A stretch of 5,291 nt of DNA from Christensenellaceae bacterium (GTDB taxonomy: Bacteria > Bacillota > Clostridia > Christensenellales > Borkfalkiaceae): NCBI GenBank assembly GCA_948482865.1, contig CAOMHR010000117.1:1-5291 (forward strand), given 5' to 3'. Position numbers and translations under genes: made by a program. Below are positions 1 through 4,469 of this stretch, in pieces (the first letter of the stretch is position 1; each line of letters starts with the position of its first letter). The notes under the pieces are model-generated. The model ran no database searches. It saw only the letters and a list, made by a program, of their open reading frames with translations, and was not told where the DNA came from.

Positions 1-51
1 CGAAAGTACTTGTCGGGACACCGACCGGGAGGATAGGTAATTGCCGGATTT
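1..51 (+). rRNA. rrf: 5S ribosomal RNA, 3' part (5' part lies outside the window)
   Basis: This is the 3' half of a 5S rRNA. It shows the GCCGAAAGTACTTG-type segment, a helix IV hairpin (GTCGG 12-16, loop GACA, CCGAC 21-25), the loop E/helix V strand CGGGAGGATAGG and a 3' helix I strand ATTGCCGGATT. The helix I partner would be the 5' end, which lies before base 1. A 5S gene normally closes an rRNA operon, and the intrinsic terminator directly after it fits that. Assignment is by recognition of the conserved 5S core, not by a search. The exact 3' end (about 49-52) is estimated. The window cannot show whether this copy is full length. Confidence 0.85.
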
Positions 52-58
52 CATTCAT

Positions 59-90
59 AAAAGACGTAACCAAGGGTTGCGTCTTTTATT
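59..90 (+). terminator. Intrinsic terminator after 5S rRNA
   Basis: A 13-bp stem (59-71 with 75-87, one G-U wobble) closes a 3-nt loop AAG. The distal T-run of the stem continues into TTATTTG. The stem also has an A-run on its 5' side, so it could act on both strands. It sits 7 nt after the 5S 3' end and probably ends the rRNA operon. Confidence 0.85.
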
Positions 91-131
91 TGTGTTAATT
101 ACTTGCGGTAGACAGAGAGCAAAGATAAAAA

Positions 132-217
132 GAGCTTAACTTCCGGGGCAAGCCGCAAAGTAAAAGCAAAAATAAGCGGAAAAGAAATAATTCGGCTTTA
201 CAAGTACCGTTAAGCTC
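132..217. repeat. Inverted repeat between the 5S copies; possible nested hairpin
   Basis: GAGCTTAAC (132-140) is the exact reverse complement of GTTAAGCTC (209-217) at the start of the second 5S fragment. Inside it, AAGCCG (150-155) pairs with CGGCTT (193-198). The 15 bases at 132-146 are also the reverse complement of the conserved 5S string CCGGAAGTTAAGCTC. This may be an inverted 5S scrap left by rearrangement, a folded RNA element, or both. No function is assigned. Confidence 0.45.
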
Positions 218-276
218 GTTTACGCCGAAAGTACTTGTCGGGACACCGACCGGGAGGATAGGTAATTGCCGGATTT
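209..276 (+). pseudogene. Truncated 5S rRNA copy (3' half only)
   Basis: 5S homology starts at about GTTAAGCTCG (209-218) and runs to the 3' end GCCGGATTT. The preceding bases do not match the expected 5S 5' half: no GAACACGGAA-type loop C strand is present, and no helix I strand complementary to ATTGCCGGATT lies at the expected distance (about 117 nt before the 3' end). It is therefore probably a non-functional duplicate. It is nevertheless identical to copy 1 over all 53 comparable bases, which suggests a recent origin or gene conversion. A strongly divergent 5' half starting near 143 (TTCCGGGGCAA) is a less likely alternative. Confidence 0.65.
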
Positions 277-284
277 CAAATTAT

Positions 285-316
285 AAAAGACGTAACCAAA
301 GGTTGCGTCTTTTATT
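285..316 (+). terminator. Second copy of the 5S terminator
   Basis: The same 13-bp stem as at 59-87 recurs (285-297 with 301-313), with loop AAA and tail ATTGTATT. The stem is fully conserved although the linker before it has changed. It may act as a second stop behind the rRNA operon. Confidence 0.8.
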
Positions 317-408
317 GTATTAATTAAAACCCCGTGATAATCTACTGAGCGGTGTGGATTGAAAATGTTAACCGATGAGTTAGAATAGTGGAAAGCAGAT
401 TAAGGTGC

Positions 409-585
409 GTCATTTTGAGTCGCGGAGCGCGAGAGAATCCCCCTGTGGTCTGCTTGGGGCAAATTGAAACGAAACCACAGTAAAAAACTTTCGTATTAGA
501 ACAAGGTAAAAGTTTTTGCGCGAAAGAAGCATGCGCAAAAAGATTCTTCGGTAGGCTCGAATGACAAGCTCGTGCTCAGAATGAC
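409..585. repeat. Structured intergenic repeat with GTCATTYTGAG inverted ends
   Basis: The left arm GTCATTTTGAG (409-419) and the right arm CTCAGAATGAC (575-585) are inverted copies with one mismatch. Each is followed inward by an AGAATC(C/T)-type motif (434-439; the inverted form AGATTCTTCGG at 541-551). The right arm has a second half-copy, GCTCGAATGAC (554-564). The interior folds further: CTGTGGT (443-449) pairs with ACCACAG (474-480), and TTTTTGCGC (513-521) pairs with GCGCAAAAA (533-541). GTCATTCTGAG...GAAGAATCT strings are familiar as dispersed intergenic repeats in many bacterial genomes. It resembles a MITE-like or REP-like element. No transposase is present. Confidence 0.65.
513..541. 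repeat. Perfect 9-bp hairpin inside the intergenic repeat
   Basis: TTTTTGCGC (513-521) and GCGCAAAAA (533-541) flank an 11-nt loop. An alternative stem AAAAACTTT (483-491) / AAAGTTTTT (509-517) shares its T-run, so the two folds exclude each other. It could terminate weakly, but no gene reads into it. Confidence 0.5.
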
Positions 586-833
586 ACAAGAAGGCAGAGT
601 TACATTGACGGGTAGCAAGTAACAAATGCGTGACAATCAGGTGGTCAATAGAAAAGTACATTTGTATTCGAAAGTACAAAAGGGCTATGCCCGAAAATGA
701 AATACCACTCGCTATCGGGTGGATATTTATTACCGTAAAGGCAAGCGAAAAGGCGGGACGTGCGGCATAACGCCGCTGCTATATAATTACACTGCAAAAT
801 TTACCAAATTTATGCAATAAGTACTTTGGCATA

Positions 834-852
834 AAACGTTTTTTTGACGTTT
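834..852 (-). terminator. Weak candidate terminator for the DUF6809-like gene
   Basis: AAACGT (834-839) and ACGTTT (847-852) form a 6-bp stem with a 7-nt loop, starting 13 nt past the stop codon of the minus-strand gene. The stem is short, with only two G-C pairs, and the U-tract is short, so this is tentative. Confidence 0.25.
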
Positions 853-865
853 ATTTTACGGCGCA

Positions 866-1123
866 TTATAAACATTCAATAATCAGTTTCAGTCCTGTTT
901 TAAAACCATGAATTAAATGACGCTCTGACGACTCTATTTCAATATTCAAATTGCAGGAAATAAATTTGTCTAAAAGTTTGATTTGTTCAGGGTTAAGCAT
1001 TGCTTTCAGCTCTTCATATATTTTATCGCTTTCTTCAAGAAGACTGTCGTATTTTTCACTTTCGGGGATATTTTCCATAAAGTCGGAGTTGTCTGATATC
1101 AGTTGTTCTATTGCACTTTTCAT
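866..1123 (-). CDS. Small DUF6809-like protein
   Basis: This 85-residue protein has the layout I associate with the DUF6809 family of Bacillota: MKSxIEQL at the N-terminus, a charged helical middle (about 20-55) and a C-terminal ERxxIxGFKxGLKLIIECL segment (about 68-85) matching the family's xGFRLGxRLMxEVL ending. The function of the family is unknown. Such genes often occur in mobile or accessory regions beside XRE regulators, as here. The start is supported by a GGGAG ribosome site (minus strand, 1133-1129) 5 nt upstream. It has no signal peptide or membrane segment, so it is probably cytoplasmic. It is divergent from the XRE gene at 1216, and its promoter overlaps the presumed operator. 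Family membership is from memory of the consensus. That it is a real gene is more certain than the name. Confidence 0.75.
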   Translation of the reverse strand: MKSAIEQLISDNSDFMENIPESEKYDSLLEESDKIYEELKAMLNPEQIKLLDKFISCNLNIEIESSERHLIHGFKTGLKLIIECL

Positions 1124-1153
1124 AAATACTCCCGCACAATTAACGATATTATA

Positions 1154-1182
1154 ATTACATATACCTAACTGTGCTAAGTCAA
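1154..1182 (-). promoter_or_regulatory. Predicted promoter of the DUF6809-like gene
   Basis: On the minus strand, -35 TTGACT (plus 1182-1177) and -10 TGTAAT (plus 1159-1154) are separated by exactly 17 bp. Each matches five of six consensus bases. Transcription would start near 1147, giving a leader of about 24 nt that contains the ribosome site. The half-site GTGCTAA at 1171-1177 touches the -35 and lies in the spacer. Confidence 0.6.
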
Positions 1183-1206
1183 GTATTTTAGCGCATTTAG
1201 TGCTAA
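1171..1206. promoter_or_regulatory. Three-half-site operator between divergent genes
   Basis: GTGCTAA (1171-1177), TTAGCGC (1188-1194) and GTGCTAA (1200-1206) alternate in orientation. The second and third make a 7-5-7 dyad; the first and second make a 7-10-7 dyad. A nested exact 8-bp repeat, ATTTTAGC (1185-1192) / GCTAAAAT (1202-1209), overlaps the inner dyad. The sites cover the -35 region of the minus gene and the -10 of the plus gene, as expected for an operator of the adjacent XRE regulator. Binding itself is inferred. Confidence 0.55.
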
Positions 1207-1209
1207 AAT
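1201..1209 (+). promoter_or_regulatory. Extended -10 promoter of the XRE gene
   Basis: TGC-TAAAAT (1201-1209) fits an extended -10 element (TGN-TATAAT). No good -35 lies 17 bp upstream. It ends 6 nt before the ATG at 1216, and no Shine-Dalgarno site is present, so the transcript is probably leaderless. It overlaps the third operator half-site, which points to autoregulation. Confidence 0.5.
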
Positions 1210-1215
1210 TTAATT

Positions 1216-1425
1216 ATGATTTTATTAAAAGAGCGAATTAAAGAATTGCGTTTAGAAAAAAATTTGTCACAAAAAGATCTTGCGGAAAAGTTAGGCGCCA
1301 GTCAAAGAAGCATAAGCAGTTGGGAAACGGGCGCGAGACAACCCGATTTTGAAACTTTAGAAAAATTGACTAAGTTGTTTAACGTAACCGCTGATTATCT
1401 TTTGGGATTTTCAGATAAAATTTAA
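1216..1425 (+). CDS. XRE-family (Cro/CI-type) transcriptional regulator
   Basis: The 69-residue protein is almost entirely one HTH_3/XRE DNA-binding domain. It has helix 1 IKELRLEKNLSQ (8-19), the helix-turn-helix DLAEKLGASQRSISSWETG (21-39) with the typical S-x-W-E end of the recognition helix, and the closing P-D-F-E-TLEKLTKLFNVTADYLLG (43-64). No extra sensor or oligomerisation domain is present. Such short regulators usually bind DNA as dimers and repress their own and a neighbouring promoter. ATG 1216 is the only sensible start, because the first helix would be lost with any later one. No ribosome site precedes it; the promoter sits so close that a leaderless mRNA is likely. The likely target is the operator at 1171-1206 shared with the divergent DUF6809-like gene. 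Confidence 0.93.
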   Translation: MILLKERIKELRLEKNLSQKDLAEKLGASQRSISSWETGARQPDFETLEKLTKLFNVTADYLLGFSDKI

Positions 1426-1499
1426 TGTAAAGTGGATAGGAAGAAGTTTATCGGTAGTTCTTTCGTATTTATAATTTGCGACCACGTAATATCAGATTA

Positions 1500-1550
1500 C
1501 TAAGAAATCAGGACTTTTATCTTAGTTTTCTTATATAATTATTCTAAGAT
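1500..1550. promoter_or_regulatory. Promoter and half-site cluster of the second XRE gene
   Basis: A perfect -10 TATAAT (1534-1539) lies 9 nt before the ATG at 1549. It is flanked by a perfect 7-bp inverted repeat, ATCTTAG (1519-1525) / CTAAGAT (1544-1550), and a further CTAAG half-site lies at 1500-1504. The -35 is not clear. The leader would be a few bases at most, and no Shine-Dalgarno site is visible. The layout mirrors the operator at 1171-1206 but with a different half-site, suggesting a separate autoregulatory site. Confidence 0.5.
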
Positions 1551-1752
1551 GAACAATTTAGGGTCACGAATACGTGAATTGAGAATAGAAAGGGGGTTGA
1601 CTCAACCGCAATTAGCAAAGATGGTTGGGGTTACAAACGCAGTTATATCTTTTTAGGAAAATAATATTAACGAACCCAAATCAAGTTATGTAAAAAAACT
1701 TGCTATGTGTTTAAATGTTACTACCGATTATCTTTTGGAGTTTTCGGATTAA
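1549..1752 (+). pseudogene. XRE-family regulator broken by an in-frame amber codon
   Basis: Reading from ATG 1549 gives an XRE domain that starts NNLGSRIRELRIERGLTQPQLAKMVGVTNAVISF, meets TAG at 1654-1656, then continues in the same frame as ENNINEPKSSYVKKLAMCLNVTTDYLLEFSD to TAA (1750-1752). Full length would be 67 codons including the amber, close to the 69-aa paralogue upstream. The amber stands exactly where the family has Trp (S-x-W-E; the neighbour has SSWE), so one G-to-A change (TGG to TAG) explains it. The 35-residue product would lose the end of the recognition helix and helices 4-5. There are no other frameshifts, so the lesion looks recent. A sequencing error or amber suppression are alternatives. 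Otherwise the promoter and operator-like sites are intact. Confidence 0.85.
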
Positions 1753-1802
1753 AAACTAATTAAAAAAGCGCAAATATAAACTTTTTAATGCTAATAATTG
1801 AT

Positions 1803-1807
1803 AAGGA
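1803..1807 (+). promoter_or_regulatory. Ribosome binding site fixing the serpin start
   Basis: AAGGA lies 8 nt before ATG 1816, good Shine-Dalgarno spacing. It supports this ATG over the in-frame TTG at 1798, which would put the Shine-Dalgarno site inside the gene and add six residues before the signal peptide. Confidence 0.7.
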
Positions 1808-1815
1808 TATGGGAA

Positions 1816-3129
1816 ATGAAAATTAAATTAAAAACTTTTGCTGTGTTGGCGTGTACGGCATTATGCGTGTTACCTTTGGCCGCGTGCAAAGATAAGGGCA
1901 AATGCACGGTTTTGGGCAAACCTGCGACGGTTACCGCCGCAAGCTATGAAGAAAAACAGAGTCAGCAGTATGTGCAGTTCAAAGCCGCTGTTGAAAGTTT
2001 TGCATCGCAATTTGCGGCAGACGCGTACGCCGATTACGGAAAAGACGACAACTTTGCGGTTTCGCCCGTTTCGGTTTATATGGCTCTTTCGCTTGCCGCG
2101 GAATGCACGTACGGCGCAACCCGTAACGAAATCACAAACGCTTTGGGAACTTCTTACGAGCAACTGAGAACAAATTTCTCCGTGCTTTACCGCTCGCTGT
2201 TTTACGAGAGAAAGAGCGGCAGGAAAATTACAGGAATACTCTATCCGACAAATTCGGTCTGGCTCAATGAAGGCGTTTCGTTTAACAGCGGCTGCGTTGA
2301 CGCGCTTTCAGACTATTATTTTTGTCATTCTTATTCCGCAGATTTTGCAAACGATAACAGCAACGCGAACAAAGCGGTGCGCTATTTTGTAAGCGAAAAT
2401 ACGCGCGGGCTTATAGACAAAGATTTTGACTTGCCGACGGAAACTGTTTTTACTTTAATCAATACGCTGTATCTTAAAACGCTTTGGAACGTTTACGGTG
2501 ACGAGTTGCCCTATACGCCCGTCGCCTACGTTTTTAAAAATGCCGACGGCTCGGTCACGAACAGAAAACTGATGACCGGATACTACAAAAGCGGCAGAGT
2601 TTATAAGGGCGAAACATTTTCAACTTTTTATACTTCCACTTACGACGGTTACAAATTAAAGTTCATTTTGCCTAACGACGGCTATACTGCGGACGAAGTA
2701 TTTACGGCGGAAAATATATCGGAGGTCAATACTTTAAACGATTATAACGACTACGACCACGAAAATAAAATACACTATTACACCCGTTGTCTGTTTCCCG
2801 AATATAAGTGTTCTTACGACGGAGACGTAGACGAAATTCTGGGCAGAAAATTCGGTATACAATCGCTGTTTGATCTAGATAAATGTGATTTAAGCCCGCT
2901 TATGCAAGACGCGGCGTGTTGCGGAAAAGTGCGGCACGTCACCGAGCTGAAAGTTGACAGAATGGGGATTGAAGGCGCGTCTGTCGTCGTTATCCCGGGA
3001 GCGGGCGCGCCGGGACCTGACGGCTACGAAGAAGTTTATCAGGATTTTGTTTTGGACAGGGCGTTCGGGTTTATAATTTCCGACCGCGACGACGTGACTC
3101 TGTTTTCGGGCGTGGTTAAGTCCGTTTGA
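1816..3129 (+). CDS. Lipid-anchored serpin (serine protease inhibitor family)
   Basis: This is a 437-residue lipoprotein. A Lys-rich start and hydrophobic stretch end in lipobox LAAC with Cys24 as lipid anchor. A linker of about 30 residues leads into a full serpin domain. Family landmarks in order: NFAVSPVSVYMALSLA (79-94; shutter region), a GATRNEI-type helix, LINTLYLKTLW (214-224; the family's N-x-x-YFKxxW strand), KLKFILPNDG, FPEYKCSY, the hinge GIEGAS (384-389) and the C-terminal FGFIISDRDDVTLFSGVV. Serpins trap target proteases by cleavage and insertion of the reactive-centre loop. The small hinge residues suggest it may be inhibitory, though P14 is Ile rather than the usual Thr/Ser. 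The loop is about seven residues longer than in alpha-1-antitrypsin, so P1 cannot be read off. It probably sits on the outer membrane face and guards against external proteases (inference). No clear promoter or terminator was found. Confidence 0.93.
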   Translation: MKIKLKTFAVLACTALCVLPLAACKDKGKCTVLGKPATVTAASYEEKQSQQYVQFKAAVESFASQFAADAYADYGKDDNFAVSPVSVYMALSLAAECTYGATRNEITNALGTSYEQLRTNFSVLYRSLFYERKSGRKITGILYPTNSVWLNEGVSFNSGCVDALSDYYFCHSYSADFANDNSNANKAVRYFVSENTRGLIDKDFDLPTETVFTLINTLYLKTLWNVYGDELPYTPVAYVFKNADGSVTNRKLMTGYYKSGRVYKGETFSTFYTSTYDGYKLKFILPNDGYTADEVFTAENISEVNTLNDYNDYDHENKIHYYTRCLFPEYKCSYDGDVDEILGRKFGIQSLFDLDKCDLSPLMQDAACCGKVRHVTELKVDRMGIEGASVVVIPGAGAPGPDGYEEVYQDFVLDRAFGFIISDRDDVTLFSGVVKSV

Positions 3130-3199
3130 CCGAATAAGCAATTTTCACAACCTTGTCACACTATTTCATTACATTTTTGTCATATGGGCTGGCTTTTCC

Positions 3200-3228
3200 T
3201 TGATTAATAAGATAAAAAGTGCTATAAT
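3200..3228 (+). promoter_or_regulatory. Strong sigma-A-type promoter before the second lipoprotein
   Basis: -35 TTGATT (3200-3205) and -10 TATAAT (3223-3228) are 17 bp apart, and the -10 carries the TGC extension (3220-3222). The predicted start near 3235 gives a leader of about 25 nt with ribosome site AGGGAT (3250-3255) before ATG 3261. The lipoprotein and small gene can therefore be expressed independently of the serpin. Confidence 0.8.
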
Positions 3229-3260
3229 TTTATTATACAAGAATTTTTCAGGGATAAGCG

Positions 3261-4457
3261 ATGAAAAAATTTGCAAAGGTTTTTACTTTAATAGCCGTTC
3301 CCGTTATTGCGGCGAGTATGCTGTTTGCCGGTTGTAAAAGCTGTAAAGGTAAAGCGGTTGACCCGCCGCCCGAAAACCAGCTTATGCGCGACATAGAAGT
3401 TCCGCCCGAACAGCACGCTTATTACGAAGCGCAGTCAAGACAGGTGATTGAAGAGTATCTGGAAGTCGCCGCCCGCCATACCGACGCGAACGGCGAAGTT
3501 GACGCAAACAACAGCGAAGTGGTTGCAGCCGCTTCGTCTGCGGCGGCAAAGCTGTATGCTTTTGCCTGCTATAACGAGAGATATCTGGACAAGTTCGTAT
3601 TTTTCGGCGACCAGGTGGGCGATACCGACGTAAGCGGTTTCGGTTCGGCAACGGCGGAAAGGCAGGAGTATTTTTTGCGCGTTAACGAGAGCGAAAACAC
3701 CTGCGGTTACCGCTATCACCGCACGATTAAAAAGGTTAAAGAGTCCAGCGGAACAATAGACACTTTTAAGAGTTTGTTTGAATCCGCAAGGGTCAGAATG
3801 ACCGATAAGACCAATCTTTTGTACAGGTTTGAAGGCAACGATATAAGATACGGCGAGCATAACGACGCGTTGAGCTGCGACATGCTGACCTGCAACTGGC
3901 GCACGGGCGACGATTGGGGAAAAGCCGATATCGAGATGGTAAAGGGGTCGTACCTTGAAACCCTTGACGATATTAAGGCGGACATTTTGGCTTCGGCAAA
4001 CGGCGACAACAAAAATATCCGCGGCAACATAAACATTCTTGCGGATAATATCGTTAAATACGCAAACATTGTTGTGGACGAAGAAACGGGCGGCATTTTC
4101 GTACTTATGACAATCGACACAGACGTTGCGAACGCGGACGACGCTTCAATGGTTATGCTTAAAAACGCCAACGGCACGAGCGGAAACTGCCTTTGGAAAG
4201 GCGACCCTTCCACCGTCAACGACGATGGGTTCGGCGAAGATACGGGGCTGAGAATAATATATGCGCTGTGGCCGAACGGACTTTTCAGAATGTACAACAT
4301 TATTGAAAGGTGGGAAGGCAAGATGGATTTGAAAATTGCAAAACCCACGGGCTTGGCAGAGTCGACTACTTTGGTGTATTACAGCTATTCGGACCACGAC
4401 TGCGATATGGCGGGCTATCTCAATATGCTTGAAGCGGCAAAAGAACAAGTCGGGTGA
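3261..4457 (+). CDS. Uncharacterised lipoprotein
   Basis: I do not recognise this 398-residue protein. It has a clear lipoprotein signal: MKKFAKVF, a hydrophobic core, and lipobox LFAGC with Cys25 as anchor. The mature start CKSCKGK is followed by a proline-rich spacer (35-49). The rest is predicted soluble and extracytoplasmic, with no further membrane segment: a helical region (about 50-110, Ala-rich at 89-99), then a mixed, probably beta-rich region (about 110-360) with many aromatic and Asp/Asn/Gly residues, and a short C-terminal helix (385-396). Seven cysteines remain after the anchor (28, 103, 148, 206, 211, 310, 381). ATG 3261 is supported by AGGGAT upstream. It has its own promoter and probably shares a transcript with the small gene 12 nt downstream. 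Codon use resembles that of the serpin gene. A substrate-binding or envelope role is possible but unsupported. Confidence 0.9.
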   Translation: MKKFAKVFTLIAVPVIAASMLFAGCKSCKGKAVDPPPENQLMRDIEVPPEQHAYYEAQSRQVIEEYLEVAARHTDANGEVDANNSEVVAAASSAAAKLYAFACYNERYLDKFVFFGDQVGDTDVSGFGSATAERQEYFLRVNESENTCGYRYHRTIKKVKESSGTIDTFKSLFESARVRMTDKTNLLYRFEGNDIRYGEHNDALSCDMLTCNWRTGDDWGKADIEMVKGSYLETLDDIKADILASANGDNKNIRGNINILADNIVKYANIVVDEETGGIFVLMTIDTDVANADDASMVMLKNANGTSGNCLWKGDPSTVNDDGFGEDTGLRIIYALWPNGLFRMYNIIERWEGKMDLKIAKPTGLAESTTLVYYSYSDHDCDMAGYLNMLEAAKEQVG

Positions 4458-4469
4458 TAAGGTGCGGAT

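Larger units (their letters stand above)
1..325 (+). repeat. Direct repeat of 5S 3' half plus terminator (1-100 and 226-325)
   Basis: Bases 1-53 recur identically at 226-278. Homology continues through the linker, terminator and an AT-rich tail ending TTAATTA, with a one-base length change and a few substitutions, all outside the 5S part. The unit is about 100 bp and the copies start 225 bp apart. This is a segmental duplication of an rRNA operon end. The left border of copy 1 cannot be placed because the window starts inside it. Confidence 0.9.
326..865. other. Gene-free spacer of about 540 bp
   Basis: I see no credible protein gene here. The stretch holds an imperfect inverted repeat (TAATCTACT 338-346 with AGCAGATTA 394-402, one mismatch), the structured repeat at 409-585, a tandem AAAGTACA pair (653-660, 671-678), a GCGGC/GCCGC hairpin (762-776) and an AAACGT/ACGTTT hairpin (834-852). 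One stop-bounded frame (701-820) reads 39 codons rich in Tyr, Lys and Arg but has no start or ribosome site. It could be a remnant of a lost gene. The stretch looks like eroded spacer after an rRNA operon. Confidence 0.7.

Noticed and set aside
1..325. Attachment sites of an integrated element (attL/attR at the 5S 3' end)
   Set aside because: Direct repeats of an RNA gene 3' end resemble integrase targets, but only about 125 bp lie between the copies and no integrase or cargo is present. A local duplication is simpler.
410..679. 89-codon open frame on the minus strand
   Set aside because: It is a translation of the GTCATTYTGAG intergenic repeat and its flank, has no ribosome site or domain, and shows the CHSEHE-type peptide typical of such repeats.
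951..1154. 67-codon open frame on the plus strand
   Set aside because: It is antisense to the DUF6809-like gene; Ser/Leu/Ile-rich without a domain.
1798..1815. TTG start giving a six-residue longer serpin
   Set aside because: ATG 1816 has AAGGA at good spacing and yields a normal lipoprotein signal. The TTG has no ribosome site and would put the Shine-Dalgarno site inside the gene.
1838..2167. Open frames on both strands (109 and 97 codons) inside the serpin gene
   Set aside because: They are alternative frames of a recognised serpin, with Arg/Cys-rich composition typical of shadow frames.
3435..3860. 141-codon open frame on the minus strand
   Set aside because: It is antisense to the same lipoprotein gene and overlaps another shadow frame; no ribosome site or recognisable domain.
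3716..4348. 210-codon open frame on the minus strand
   Set aside because: It lies antisense to the unknown lipoprotein gene, which has a promoter, ribosome site and signal peptide. The antisense frame is Ser/Leu/Ile-rich with no domain or start signal.
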